Positions 1-10,994 are shown, counted from the first letter of the stretch. The stretch is DNA of 64,000 bases from Henricia sp. BOLD:AAB3569 (GCA_037783545.1 JBBELK010000542.1:806001-870000); one strand, 5' to 3'. The notes: generated from the sequence alone by a model not told the origin. Numbers and translations are program-made.

Positions 1-39
1 TAACAAAACTGTCCCAACATGTGATATAATTTCTATCTA

Positions 40-106
40 AGGTCTCCGGAAGTCAACGAGTCTCGCAGAGTCCCGCTCGTTCTCGAGGTCAACTTACACG
101 GTCTAT
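40..106. repeat. Dispersed repeat, copy 1 (pair with 39190-39255)
   Basis: About 66 bp here reappear in the same orientation at 39190-39255, sharing the core ACGAGTCTCGC and the ending CTTACACGGTCTAT with a handful of substitutions and one small indel. No coding sense is visible. It is probably the end of a transposable element whose full extent lies outside the left edge of the window. Confidence 0.6.
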
Positions 107-350
107 TGTGGGTGCACGTGCCCACTTTTGAAGGCATACAGAATTCATCCCGCATACAGGGTGCACCCCACCACTCAGTTGTCGTGTCCCAATAACATAT
201 TATAGTATGCACACAAATCTACTAAAAAAGCAAGGTGCCCACATTATTACCCCTGGTCTCTGGGCTCACTGGAGAGCATACATGTACAGCCCTGGTTGCC
301 TGTTGGACTCTCATGATGAGAGCCGAACAATCAAAAACAGAACACTTTCA

Positions 351-490
351 CTCTCATACATGTACATGTACATGTAGGTATCCATTTGCTCCCGGTGAAA
401 CCAGATAGTCCATAGCAAAGTGTCTTGCCCAAGGGCACACTCACATTGCCATCACCTGGATTCGAACTGACAACCTGTAGAATTGAACAG
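351..490 (-). mobile_element. tRNA-derived SINE fragment
   Basis: Read on the minus strand, positions 458-468 give AGTTCGAATCC, one base from the pol III B box GGTTCGANTCC. Downstream on that strand comes a CCCTTGGGCAAGACACTTTG stretch, a kind of sequence I associate with animal SINE bodies. No target-site duplication was found, so the ends are approximate. A run of TACATG repeats (about 354-378) adjoins it. Confidence 0.5.
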
Positions 491-1365
491 GTATTAAATA
501 CGACATATTAGACTGCTCTCCTTTTAATAGTAACAGGTTGTATACTATGTATAATCCAATTAAAACTAGCGTTATTGAGCAAAATATTGACCTTTTACAA
601 AAATTCAAAAAACCTTGAAGGAAAAAAGATACCAAACCAAATTTTATACCAAAGGTAGATTGGATACAGTATTTTAAGATATGTAAGTTTCAATCGCTTG
701 GGTAGTGACCTTTCGGGGGAACCACCCCTCAGAAGATGAGGCTCATTTTGCCATTTTTCTTTGCGGACCCACTTTTAAACCTTGACCACGCCCCCAAAAA
801 GGGTGGAATTGCTTTGTCCTTGATGTGAAGCAAACCCATGTGCCTAGTGTGTGTGCATATAAAATATGAAGTCAATCCGACCATCCATGTGGGCACCATG
901 GGGAGCCAAAAATGAAATAAAGTTACCACGATAATCAAAAATTAGAGTTTTCGGGGAGCGACATCTCGAAAACGAAACGTGGTACCGTACTTTTGATAAC
1001 AGAATCATGCAGATTGGATGCCAATCTATGTGTATATCAATTTTCAGGTAAAAATTCTCAAGCATTTTTGAGCTACAGGCCTCCAAAAATGTAAAAAACT
1101 TCAATGGCATGGCTACAATTGGGAAAAAGTGGGTAGGGTAGGCATTTTCTGGAGGTCATATCTCAGCAACGAGGTGGAGTTGGCCTCTAAAATTTTGTAC
1201 ATGTTCATGACATAGGTTGAGGTATTTTTAGAAAAAGTTTCGTCCAAATCTGAGTCGGACCCCGACCAATTTTCTGAAATTTTAGGTGATTTCACACGGA
1301 ATGACCCTTATACAAAATACAGTTTAAAAAAAATGGGGGTGTCAAAAGATCTGCTCTTGTAACAA
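491..1365. other. No gene recognised
   Basis: Only short open frames (under 90 codons) on the minus strand, none resembling a known protein. No strong hairpin or repeat seen inside the window. Confidence 0.5.
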
Positions 1366-1515
1366 TTTAAAGGGGCACTGTTTACACATGTACATAAATG
1401 TTTAATGTGCGCTGCACAACAAATGCCGTACAGAGCGCCATACGTGTAGTACGGCATTTGTCGCGCTACGCACATTAAACGTTCATGTACAAAAAACAGC
1501 CGTTCACACTTTAAC
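1366..1515. mobile_element. Hairpin MITE-like element (about 150 bp)
   Basis: The two halves are imperfect reverse complements: a left arm with ATGTTTAATGTGCGC and AAATGCCGTAC faces GTACGGCATTT and GCACATTAAAC on the right, with about 17 bp of loop. The outer ends are AT-rich (TTTAAAG and CTTTAA). It has no coding capacity. The shape is that of a non-autonomous DNA transposon. Confidence 0.65.
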
Positions 1516-1683
1516 TCTTCAACGGCGCAACGCACATTCGTACTAACAGTAGGGTTTTCAGTTCCATTGTACGAGACTTACGCCCTCTGCACACACAGCG
1601 CCGCACCAAAATCTTACCATTTTTCATCTCAAAAATTCATCCACTTTTACCTGTCAAAATCTAACGAGCAAGGGTTCATTAGA

Positions 1684-2083
1684 AAGCTTTAGACAAGGTT
1701 ACCTCGGCTCGAATTTCTTCATGTGGTGTATCACGTCTGGTAACCAATGCACATTGGTATTCTTTTGTACACAGACTAGACAGTTGTTTTTGAACACAAG
1801 ACAAAAACGGCTAGGCTGTGAGCATACCGGTTTGTTTCGCTGGAATTGTTGGCTAAATATTCATCCTGGCTGGTTATTTCCCTCAAGGACCTGCGTAGTG
1901 GTTATGCCTGACAAGGTTGGGGCGAGTCCCAGGGGGAATTAGTGTGCACGGGGAGAAAAATGACACATTTTGATTTGAAGTTTTTTCAGACATGTGTCAG
2001 ATAGCGTGTTCATGTTCATACGTAGCCTCGGCTCTAAAAGATTACACCACAAAATTCGAGCCGAGGTAACCTTGACAAGCTTA
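1684..2083. mobile_element. Terminal-inverted-repeat element (about 400 bp)
   Basis: The left end (about 1684-1733) contains AAGGTTACCTCGGCTCGAAT. The right end (about 2043-2083) carries its reverse complement, followed by CTTGACAAGCTTAG. The TIRs are about 40 bp with a few mismatches. The body between them is also the left arm of the larger foldback described at 1734-4386, so either one element captured the other or both derive from a longer parent. Confidence 0.6.
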
Positions 2084-2560
2084 GAGTTTTAGCCATTCAC
2101 TAACGTACATAAAAACAGCCGCGGAGGTATGACCGACAGCCCAGGCTTTTATGAATGAAGCTCTCTCGCCCCGACCCGCTGTATTTTCTCGGAAAGTAGA
2201 CATCGTACGATACTCTACCTAATGCGTATCTTTTTACTTAGGGCGAGGTAAGGTAACAATAGTGTGAGTTACGGCTTTTGAAACTGTAGTTTCGGAGTTA
2301 TACTGTGTAGATTCGGAGTTATACGCCCCTATGGCCAAGCATACGGAGCCTGCGTAGTGAGCCTTTGGTTTATTTGTTTATGGGCTATTTCACAATAAGT
2401 GTACACTTTCAGTCTCACTGGCAAATGGGGGTCAAATTTCAAACTTGTCCAACTCACAAAAACTCTGTTCTGTTGATCTAAAAACTTCCTAAAATATCAG
2501 AGCGTGGCATTATGATTAACATGTTTATATTTTCCAATGAAATAATTATTTGTAATTGGT

Positions 2561-2935
2561 TGTCTGGAGAGGACATTTTGTTAAACACAGAATATCACAA
2601 TATAATGGCCAGACTAAATGTTGAAACGGTAATGCCATGCAATGTCCTGTTAGAAGGAATGGTACTGTTAATTTTACAAACATAACATAAAATATTTCAA
2701 TCATGGTTGACATGTTATATTACAATTAACTGCTGTCCTGGAGAGGACAAATTTTTAACGGATTTTCCACAACCCTGAATATGATCTTGATAATATTTAC
2801 TCAAATCTCTCCCACGATCAAATTGTCATATTTACTCCATCAAATGTGTCTTGTTACAGATGATACAAACATACTTGTGAGTACATATTTCCAAACTATT
2901 CCATTGTCATGAATACCTTGTCCTGGAGAGGACAT
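2561..2935. repeat. Three spaced copies of GTCCTGGAGAGGACA
   Basis: A short imperfect palindrome recurs at about 2561, 2733 and 2919, each inside otherwise AT-rich sequence. The first copy lacks one C. Spacing is about 170-185 bp. Sequence between copies is not clearly similar, so these are not simple tandem repeats. Function unknown. They lie in the central spacer of the foldback. Confidence 0.55.
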
Positions 2936-3454
2936 TACCATATTTTATTTAACGGGAAATCCACTTTATTTTGAAAGGTTCATAAAATTAACATTTTTCG
3001 ACCGAATTACACCAACCCAAGTTTCACAATATTGTTGAACACTATATATCCATGATTGATCACCAAATTCACCACAATAATGCATCATCAACAAATGATT
3101 CCACTTAAAACTAATGTAAAATTGAAATGAGACTCCAAAATGGTGTTAAAAGTGCATGAAAATTAGCTAAGATAATCTCAGCTCTTTTTTTATCATTTTT
3201 CATTGGGATGTGGTCTTTTCACGTGTAGAGCTGAGAGAAGTTATGAACATGAACCCGCCATCGCAAAAACAGGACAAAACAAATGTGTCATTTTCTCACC
3301 GTGACACACTAATTCCCCCTAAAACTCACCCAAACCTTGTCAGGCAAAACCCCTACGCAGGTCCTTGAGGGAAATAACCAGCCACGATGATTATTTTGCC
3401 AACAATTCCAGCAAAACAAACCGGTATGCTCACAGCCTAGCCGTTTTTGTCTTG

Positions 3455-4314
3455 TCAGCGTTCGAAATAGCACTGGTCCGTTGGCCAAATGACAGTTGAA
3501 ATCATCTCGGGCCAGTTGGAAAGCCTCCCTAAATGGTCCGGCTGTCTAGTTGAAATAAAACAGACCCACGCCATACTAAAGTTTCTTTCATAAAAAAGGA
3601 CTACGTAAAGAAGTGATGAAAAAACTTTGATCTTTCTTCAGACTCCCAGGGCCATATTAAACACTGGCCTGGTTCCAATTTATTCCCCTGGAGCAAATGA
3701 CTGCTCTTGTTTTGGTTATACAGTATACATGTATGTCTCTGGGGCTGGAGGCTTGATGACTAGTTTTTATTTCAAGCCGTAAATCAATCTTATTTCCCAA
3801 GTCCAGTAATTTTCTCCAGAGTCAAGTCACAGGTCAAAAACAAAAAACTGACTTGACCCCAAGCCAACAAGATGAGAGACTAGCTCTGCCCTGGTAGTAC
3901 TATAAACTAATTCTGTATAACTGCCCCCAAGACGTACACTCACACTTAGAAATCTGCATATATGCAGTTCCCCGTTGTGAAGGGGTTAATGTGTACAAAA
4001 ACATGCATCCTTGAGAATTTATAACAAAAGAGCCTTTCAAGACTTCAGAATAGCTCTAAATTTCACCAGAAAGCTCTAAAATGTACCACACATTTTCAAA
4101 CTTTTAATGGGGACAACCTTATGACTACCAAATGTTCCTAATTTATTTACTTAAATGCGGTTATTGCAAACATTAATGGTTGACTGTGTGTAAAAAGAAC
4201 AACCAGAAATGTTAACGGTAACCGGGCCACTTGAAATGCCGTCGGGCCAGTGAAGATTTAAGCCAACTGGCCCTGTTGGCCAGTTGGGGAAAAAGTTAAG
4301 GGCAAACGCTGCTT
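3455..4314. mobile_element. Insertion splitting the foldback right arm (about 860 bp)
   Basis: The boundaries come from comparison with the uninterrupted left arm near 1795-1803. The insert begins TCAGCGTTCG and ends AACGCTGCTTG, giving short inverted ends around AGCGTT. Subterminal sequences around GGCCAGTTGG are also repeated in both orientations (about 3485-3540 and 4245-4290). CTTG occurs at both junctions and may be a 4-bp target duplication. No ORF of note. Confidence 0.6.
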
Positions 4315-4389
4315 GTTCAAAAACAACCAAGTGTCTAGTCTGTGTACAAAGGAATACCAATGCGCATTGGTTACCAGACTTGACCTTAA

Positions 4390-5074
4390 CGTCCAGACGA
4401 ATAACTCGTAGAATTATGTAAAAATAGTTTTGTAGCTTGTCCTTCAATACCCATCATATAAAATCACTCATAACATGTATTTGCACTGATAAAGTTATCC
4501 AGGATGGGTTATACTGTAATTTACTCAAATGACCACTTATTGTGAAATAGCCCTTATGTCAATAGGCCTATGTGGTTTGTAAATATAAATGCACACGTTT
4601 TTTTGAAAAACTTGAGAGGGGGAGGGGGGAGGGGGGGGGGGGAATTACCTAATTTGGAAAAAGGCAATTTGTTTCGCTCTCCTAACACGAGGTTTGCACG
4701 TAAAGAATCGCTGTCAGGAACAAACACAGTGTCACCGCGGTCAGTGCGTTCTTTCAAATGTGTCAGCACACCGCCCGTTCTCGGGCGTGTCCGACCAGCT
4801 CCACGCGGCTCCTTCCAATGTGACTTCTTTCTCAACTCTTCAGCAACAGCCGCGTACACACTGCTTTCCCTGTCGCGTACTCCAAATGTGTACATTGTCA
4901 CACTGTATTTCTTATTCAGGTTTACAGAGGAATGCTTGTCCTTTCAATTCGTGACAGCTTGGTGAATGTTAGCTCTCACATTTCTTGCTATCCTGTGGAT
5001 TTCTTTTTCTTTTCATCCTCACGACTCTGCTGTAGGGCTAACTGACGCCATTGCATGCAATGCATTGAATAGCC
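4390..5074. other. No gene recognised; G-rich tract inside
   Basis: A G-rich tract at 4618-4642 ends in 12 consecutive G (4631-4642). Overlapping open frames of 86-131 codons across 4554-4965 on both strands read through low-complexity sequence and resemble no family. A 40-bp segment near 4520-4559 is the inverted copy of 2374-2410 (GGGCTATTTCACAATAAGTG). Confidence 0.5.
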
Positions 5075-5767
5075 TAGTCTTGGCCCAAGACTACTCTAGT
5101 CGATATTGGTTTGTGTACGCGTTGGCCATATAGTGCGCCCTCTTGCAGCACTAACGGACCAGTCTTTGCCCACTAGAGTAGTCTTGGGAACTTCTCCCGG
5201 AAGGTTTAACTTTTTCTTTGTTTTTGCCTAGGCTTTCCTAGGGAACCAATCAGCGAGTGACCCAAATACAGCAGAGCGTGGGAATGCAGCGAGCGACCCA
5301 AATACAGCGCGTCGACCGCAGAGCGTGACCCAAATACACCGCGTGCACGCGCTTCGAATGGTTTGAAAAATATAAGGCGGCTTACAAGAATCATCGAACA
5401 TGACCGTTTTATTGTTGTTAATATTTTCGGTGGCATAAGTTTCTTGGCAAATGTTTGCGAATATATTTACAAACATGTTTGCAAAGGCGTATGACATCGC
5501 AAAATACATTTGTTTATGAAGATAATTGCGACATTGCAAATATTTGCAAAGATATCTGTGGTATGCCATGTCCCTTGTGTGCCATCATAAAACCCTCTGC
5601 AGCTATTTACATAAAACGGTACCGCCCCCAATGCTGATCTTCCGGGAGAAGTTCCCAAGACTACTCTAGTGGGCAAAGACTGGTCCGTTAGTGCTGCAAG
5701 AGGGCGCACTATATGGCCAACGCGTACACAAACCAATATCGACTAGAGTAGTCTTGGGCCAAGACTA
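5075..5767. mobile_element. Foldback element with perfect 129-bp inverted ends
   Basis: Left arm 5075-5203 and right arm 5639-5767 are reverse complements without a mismatch in my reading, each 129 bp. The outermost bases, TAGTCTTGG and CCAAGACTA, are themselves a palindrome, and each arm carries further internal inverted copies of CTACTCTAGT. If the flanking TA is the target duplication, the element would be Tc1/mariner-like. The 435-bp interior has three copies of a GAGYGACCCAAATACA motif (about 5255, 5292 and 5322) and several TTTGCAAA-type motifs, but no transposase frame. Confidence 0.85.
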
Positions 5768-5944
5768 AGCGCAAGTACGTATGGGGCATAGTGTACGTGT
5801 GTACGTACGTGTGCGTGCGTATCGCGCTCACATCAGACGTCGCTCGCTGCACCGGTAAATATCAATACCGCCCTCTACTGTTTATATCTCTTTATGTATC
5901 TAATTCCTTCTATTAATTTTTGTTCTCTCCCCCATTCTCAAACA

Positions 5945-6175
5945 TCAAAGGAATTTTAAAAGAATTGTTATTGCTCCAAAGGAGTTGCTGTTGGGTTTGC
6001 AGTCCCTACTTGATCGCGTGGGTTTTCCTCCCACTTCTAAAACTGCAACTCCTTCTTTGTCATCTCAAGTTGATAATAAAGTAGGCCTATAGTTAAAGCT
6101 AAACCAGTATAGTTGATGGCATAAAGGGCTTCAGTTGCCGAAGATGCCATAAAATTAACAACAACAACATCGAGT
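5945..6175 (+). mobile_element. SINE, 5'-truncated, with AAC tail
   Basis: From GGGTTTGCAGTCCCTACTTG (5992) through CAAGTTGATAATAAAG to GTTGCCGAAGATGCCAT and an (AAC)n tail, this matches the complete SINE at 24487-24907. The tRNA-like head is missing. Position 6092 holds an uninterrupted TTAAAGCTAAA, which is the empty site into which a MITE went in the 24-kb copy. A GGAATTTTAAAAGAATT segment at 5950 is shared with the SINE at 33248. Confidence 0.75.
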
Positions 6176-6431
6176 TCCTGTTGGGGTCTATTATCCATGA
6201 TGTCTGGCTCCCAGTGTCAGCACGAAAGTAGAGAGGAAAGCAAAACGAATACAGACACTCTTGAATTCGTCCAGAGGAGAAACATTCTCCTCTAGGTCTC
6301 TGATTTGTCTCAGCTTTCCTTTGCATTCTTGTGTGTTCGTCTTACATTCGTCCGTGTTTCCCTGAATCTTGATAGTATAGCCATGAGTGTTATTTCTGTG
6401 AAATAATCATTATTGTCATCACAATAATTCA

Positions 6432-6496
6432 GAGGGAAAACCTGAGGGAGTATACCATTGTGCCTTGTAGAGCATCTGCCCGGTGTGTCAATACTA
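6432..6496 (+). mobile_element. tRNA-like SINE fragment
   Basis: The sequence AAAACCTGAGGGAGTATACC followed by TAGAGCATCTGCCC matches the start of the tandem SINE pair at 61491-61690. It lacks the A-box region GCTCAGCTGG and the B box, so it is a degraded piece. Confidence 0.6.
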
Positions 6497-6499
6497 GTG

Positions 6500-9298
6500 A
6501 TCCTGAGCACATTTTGAGTAGTACAAATATTGTATAAGGCACTATAGTTATATAATATAGGAACAAGTCGTAACTTGTTTCTTGAATTATATTCACTTTT
6601 TAAATCGTATTGTATAGTTTCTTCTCAAATGTCTGGGTTTCGTTGTTCATTTCTGCCTTTTGTCTTTCTTTGTTATTATCATAATTCATTAAATGAATAG
6701 GTCATTATTTTTCTGTACCGACAATATCGAAGTGGCATTCGCTGGTATTTTTCTAAAGTAAACCTGCCTGGGAATTGAAACAACGGTATATTGCACCACG
6801 TCTATAGCACATGACATGTCTCCGACCAATATTGGTCAAAGGAAAAATAAATTTATTGAGCAATGACACCTAATGAGGCACGTAACGCCTATAATTTTTG
6901 GCGCGAAAGTTCCTTTCTATTTTGCCGCGGCGAACAAGGATTATTGCGCGGGAAAATGATCACAACGGGATTGGTTAATAAATTAGCGCTTATGACGCGT
7001 TGTCATTAATAAATGCTGATGAGTTTTGCATTTCACAACACAACGACGACTTTCCCATTCAGGCGACTAGGACAAACAAAAGCGGCCGAGGTTTTCTGAA
7101 GGCAGTTTTGGCAGATGTGAATTCCGAAACACGAGCCGATAGTGACGGCGGGAACGGGGCGTCGACTCGGTCTATTTGTCTTGAATTCGAGCGCCTCCAG
7201 CGGACACGTGCACGCACCACAGTACATCGCTGTTCGAGCTTGATAACGAAGCAAAAAGGCCATGCATGGGCTCGTGCACTGGTGGTAATTATCATCAGAT
7301 TATAAAGTCTTGCTTCTGAAAATCTGATTCTCCCTTGTTTATCGTGGCGCCGTGGCGGGAAAACGTTCACCGTACTTAGCAGGCCTAATCTCCATCCTGC
7401 AGTGTGATCAAATCTTCAGCGCGGCCAGTCGTCAGACACGTGCTCGTTATCCCATTTTCGCGCCTTTTTTCCTCTTGGCGAGCAATCAATTAAAGCAGCT
7501 GCCAAGTTGTCCTTCCACGATATGTTGAGGAATTCAGCTCTGAAAATTCCTCAAGTTGATTAACCAGACTGGCAAAAAACTGTATATGCTTTTGCTTTGC
7601 TTTATGATATACAAAGGATCACAATTTAGGCGGCGCAGACGAGCTTAAAATGGCTTCCATCATCTTTGTTTACACAGGCGGAGATGGAGGAAAAGAAATA
7701 ATGGCATTTGCGCAAATATGATTTTTAAGAAAAAATATATAGGATTTTTAATACCTTTAATATAAAATGTGGCAAGCACGCCCATGCAACGCCTTCGTTA
7801 ATTTTATCAATCAACAATAACATATTTCTGGCCTATGTTTTTTTTTCACGAAAATTGGCTTTTTGACCTGACGATTCCGAGTCTGCACGACTCTACAGTT
7901 AACGAAGAAACGACTACAGATCCAACACAGAGACCGTAACATTTACAGTATGAACAACTCGTACAGTGTACACCCGCGCAAAATAATGATTATCTCCCAA
8001 ATCGACAAAATTTATGATTGTCTGACTTTTTATAATTAACTTACCGCAAGTCCATCAGTCCACCCTTATAGTGGCATTTTCGTTGTGCTTGATTTCTTGA
8101 ACATTTGGTATCGTTGCGTATGATACGCCGTGGTTTAGTTTCTTTAGAGAGAATACCACTCAACCTCAAAATAATCTGCTATAGTTTCATGATTCCAATC
8201 TGGAGTAGGCGGCACCACAACATTATAGCTAGGCCTATAGCCCCAAATGTCTGAAACAAAAGCGTATGGGTCAATAATGTGGTGCATGTGTGCATGATAA
8301 ACAAGGATATATTTTTTATAGGCCGGCCCGGTTAAATGTCTTCAAGATGTTCAGAGGAGATAACTTTTGCCTTATCAACAACTAAACCCCATTAACGCAT
8401 GCATGTAATAAACACAGGGAAAATGTCACACATTGGTACGGTATGTTCCTTATAAAAACAATTTATACATATTTTAAGTGGAAATTTGCACATGAGCTTT
8501 TCAAAAATGTAATTTCTTAGCATTTTACCCTTTGGGACAAAAGTTATAAAGAGATTTCTTTAAACTTTAAGATAAACATTACTAAAGGCATGCATCTGAA
8601 CAGAACTATTGACTCGTTTTTCAAATGTACACCATTACTGTGGAAAGACTCGAATAAGTACCTTTAACTCTGTTGCTTCCACCATCTGCCGCTATACATG
8701 CACTGATAAATATTAATTAGCATAGGATATGAGCGATTAGAGCACTGGAAAACACACAAAACGAGCGAGGCAGCCGATTTTCTTGAAGTAGACGCGCGCA
8801 CGCGTCGCGCGCTTTGTCAAAATACGCGGGAAATTTGCTCGCATTCACGGAGCCACCTGCCAAAGTGCAGTCGAGAGGAGGAGCTGCAAGGGGAAAATTG
8901 ACCCTTTATTCATCCTCTGTTGAAATATAAGCGTCGTAACATTATCCGATTGAATCAAAAGGATGACATTATTGCTAATCGTTATCTCAACGACTGCATT
9001 TTTCAGCACGTGTTGGGCAGTGTTAAGTTGGGTGATCAGCATCAGGGCCAACCGAATGGGCCGTGTGCCGTGGAGGATGCTTGTCTGACGTTTTGTGCCT
9101 TCGTGATATTTTTTCTTTTCTCTCCAATGCACTTTATTATACAGTGGGAGCGTGGTGCCTTTTTTCTTTGGTTGGTAAACACTATGTAAAGCATCTGAGA
9201 TATGAACACATGCTATTTCTGAATACTGTAATTATATCCTCGTTTTAAAACTTGTATGAATGTGTGGACAACGTTCTGCAGCTATAGCCTATCTGATA
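6500..9298. other. No gene recognised; possible regulatory patch
   Basis: Mostly unique-looking sequence, with GC-rich stretches near 6890-7470 and 8760-8830. The longest frames are 103 codons or fewer and resemble nothing known. E2F-like motifs in the region are annotated separately. Without transcript data I cannot tell whether a first exon of a gene with long introns lies here. Confidence 0.5.
6897..6974. promoter_or_regulatory. Paired E2F-like sites plus inverted CCAAT
   Basis: TTTGGCGCGAAA (6897-6908) fits the symmetrical E2F consensus, and GCGGGAAA (6948-6955) fits the same site in the other orientation. ATTGG (6970-6974) is an inverted CCAAT box. A further TTTTCGCGCC lies at 7455-7464 and GCGGGAAA at 8826-8833. 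The pairing of E2F and CCAAT sites is typical of cell-cycle promoters in animals. No transcript start or coding exon is recognised nearby, so the role is inferred. Confidence 0.3.
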
Positions 9299-9420
9299 CT
9301 CTTAAAAAAGTATCACCTTGGACAGAAACAAATTCATGTGGTTGTTTATACCATCAACACTTTGACTATTTGTTTTCCTCTTGAAAACTGGAAGTAGAGT
9401 TGGGTCATTGCAACAATGGT
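9299..9420 (+). repeat. Dispersed repeat family A, copy 1
   Basis: Shares the order of blocks (a tract like CACCTT.GACAG, then ACCATCAACACTTT, then a TTGAAAACT/CTTGTCAACT-like block, then GGGTCATTGCAA) with copies at 18637-18903, 19709-19850 and 60730-60885. Copies are strongly diverged, suggesting an old element. No coding capacity. Confidence 0.45.
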
Positions 9421-9638
9421 CTTTGAAAAAAATACATTGAAAGGTGTTTAGAAAATTTGGTTACTGTTGATGAAATTTGGGAAAATCTAAACATGAGGCT
9501 AAATAAAGAAAGAAAAATTGTGTATACAGAAGTAATACTTCGATTCTTTTACACCCGTGGGTTAATTTTGGATTAATTTTTGACCATTTTGAATGGCGCT
9601 GATGAGGTGATTTAGCTTGCGTCGCGTCGGGGAGGACA

Positions 9639-9795
9639 TTAAAGATATACAGTCCGTGCATTTTGGGTGTGGCACCTCGAAAAATATAAGTTTTTTTGAA
9701 TTGATAATATTCTAGAAACATAAAAGTTATTCGCTTTCAAATGAGACATCAACCTTTAAAAATCGACCAACGTTTAGTTATCGAACAATAATGTC
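9639..9795 (-). repeat. Dispersed repeat family B, copy 1
   Basis: Reverse complement of 38205-38386. Both share GTGTGGCACCTCGAAAAATA, the AATGAGACATCAAC block and the terminal motif CGGACTATATATCTTTAA (as seen on the other strand). A solitary copy of the terminal motif is at 10815-10837. Its nature is unknown; it is probably a non-autonomous transposon. Confidence 0.6.
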
Positions 9796-9803
9796 AAAAT
9801 TTA

Positions 9804-9873
9804 GAATTATTGGCGGTCCGCGCTAATAATCAAGGTGCGAATTATTGGCGGTCTGCGTATCCGCCAATAATTC
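9804..9873. repeat. Duplicated short element with hairpin
   Basis: GAATTATTGGCGGTC occurs at 9804 and again at 9839. The second copy faces its own inverted copy (9860-9873) across a short loop. This is a perfect 13-bp stem directly left of the foldback that follows. Confidence 0.6.
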
Positions 9874-9884
9874 AAGGTGTATAC

Positions 9885-10690
9885 TTGCCCAAGTTTGACC
9901 TCCCGTGCTCGGTCTGCAACGCGCATCGCACAGTGCGCCCTCCGGACCGGTGGCCTGTCCAATCTGTTTTCTTCTATTTCCTCTGTCTCAGAGGCTGCGT
10001 TCGGGCGCGCGTGTACTCGTGTTAACACGAGTTATACTCCTGCGCGCGTGAACGGCAAGAATAACGACACTCGGGTCAATGAGAGTATGCTCCCACTACT
10101 CCCTAACAAATGGGGAGTGTGCTCGTACTCCTGTCAAGTGTCATGTGGTTTGTACGAAGATGGTGGAATATGGGTGGGATTTATTTGTGAATTTGCTCAA
10201 CGTGTCAACTCAATAACTGCAACAATACTCACTAAGGTTTGTTTTAGACGGCACCAAAGGTTCTCACGACTTACGGCCTGTATTTCCTCAGTTTCTTGTG
10301 AGCAATGAAACGGCATTTTTTTGTGCAGTGATGGCAAGAGACGGCCATCTTCACTGATTGCCATTCGCGCACGCGGACTGCGGACTTGCCGTTCGCGTGA
10401 TGTGACCCGAGTGCAATGCGCACGCATATTACTCCTAAGTAACGAGAACTGCACGCCCGAACGCAGCCAGAAAGTCTTCCCAAACAAGGGAAAATATATT
10501 TGACAGGCCACCAGTCCAGAGGGCGCGCTGCACACACGTTGTCTCGTATAGCCAGACCTGCTGGGGATGCTCGCCCATCAGGTTGGGCGATAATCCTCAG
10601 CAGGTCTGGGTACGAGACTACACGCACCGCACCACATGCAGACCAAACACGGCAGTCAGACTGTACCTGTACCTGGGCAAGTAGGCACAA
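9885..10690. repeat. Imperfect GC-rich foldback (about 0.8 kb)
   Basis: Left-arm landmarks are ACTTGCCCA (about 9891), GCGCCCTC, GGTGGCCTGTC and GGCTGCGTTCGGGCG (about 9992), in that order. The same landmarks appear reverse-complemented on the right, from about 10678 back to 10455. Arms are roughly 80 percent alike. The right arm is interrupted by the compact hairpin at 10541-10618. Open frames of 100-150 codons across the region on both strands follow the arms and look non-coding. Confidence 0.6.
10541..10618. repeat. Compact 78-bp hairpin (MITE or small-RNA-like)
   Basis: GTCTCGTA at the left end pairs with TACGAGAC at the right. The stem continues through CCAGACCTGCTG / CAGCAGGTCTGG and TCGCCCA / TGGGCGA to a 6-base loop, with few mismatches. 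It is absent from the corresponding place in the opposite arm of the surrounding foldback, which marks it as an insertion. Its size resembles a microRNA precursor, but I see no known microRNA sequence in it. Confidence 0.6.
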
Positions 10691-10994
10691 AAACAGCCGT
10701 ATAAAAACGACGTTTTTCACAGGGTTGCCGATGTCTAAAATACAAAGTATGATATTTTTGTCGTTAAAAAAAGTTAATTTTGGACAGAAAAAAAAAAATC
10801 AAATTTGCTGAGAACCACGGACTGTATATCTTTAAGATTGGCGGCTATTCGATACGGTCTATAGCACTGTATACTAAGTGCTTCCCCGAGACACTATAAT
10901 GAGAAAAACTCAACTCCCTTTTTTAAAGAAAAAGTAAAGGGTTCACAAAATATTCGGCGCACTGATCTTTACTTATTTAGTGGGGTGCACCCAT

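Larger units (their letters stand above)
1734..4386. repeat. Large foldback with an interrupted right arm
   Basis: Left arm about 1734-2030 (begins CGTCTGGTAACCAATGC, passes CTCAAGGACCTGCGTAG and ends near GTTCATGTTCATA). Its reverse complement occupies two blocks on the right, about 4315-4386 and 3220-3454. The two blocks are collinear with the intact left arm, so the segment between them is a later insertion. The arms are diverged by several percent. No transposase frame is visible in the central 1.1 kb. Confidence 0.7.

Noticed and set aside
5252-5345. CRISPR-like spaced repeats GAGYGACCCAAATACA
   Set aside because: Three copies only, irregular spacing, inside a eukaryotic foldback element.
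10160-10720. Open frames of 100-150 codons across the GC-rich foldback
   Set aside because: They run along inverted arms on both strands, with no family resemblance.
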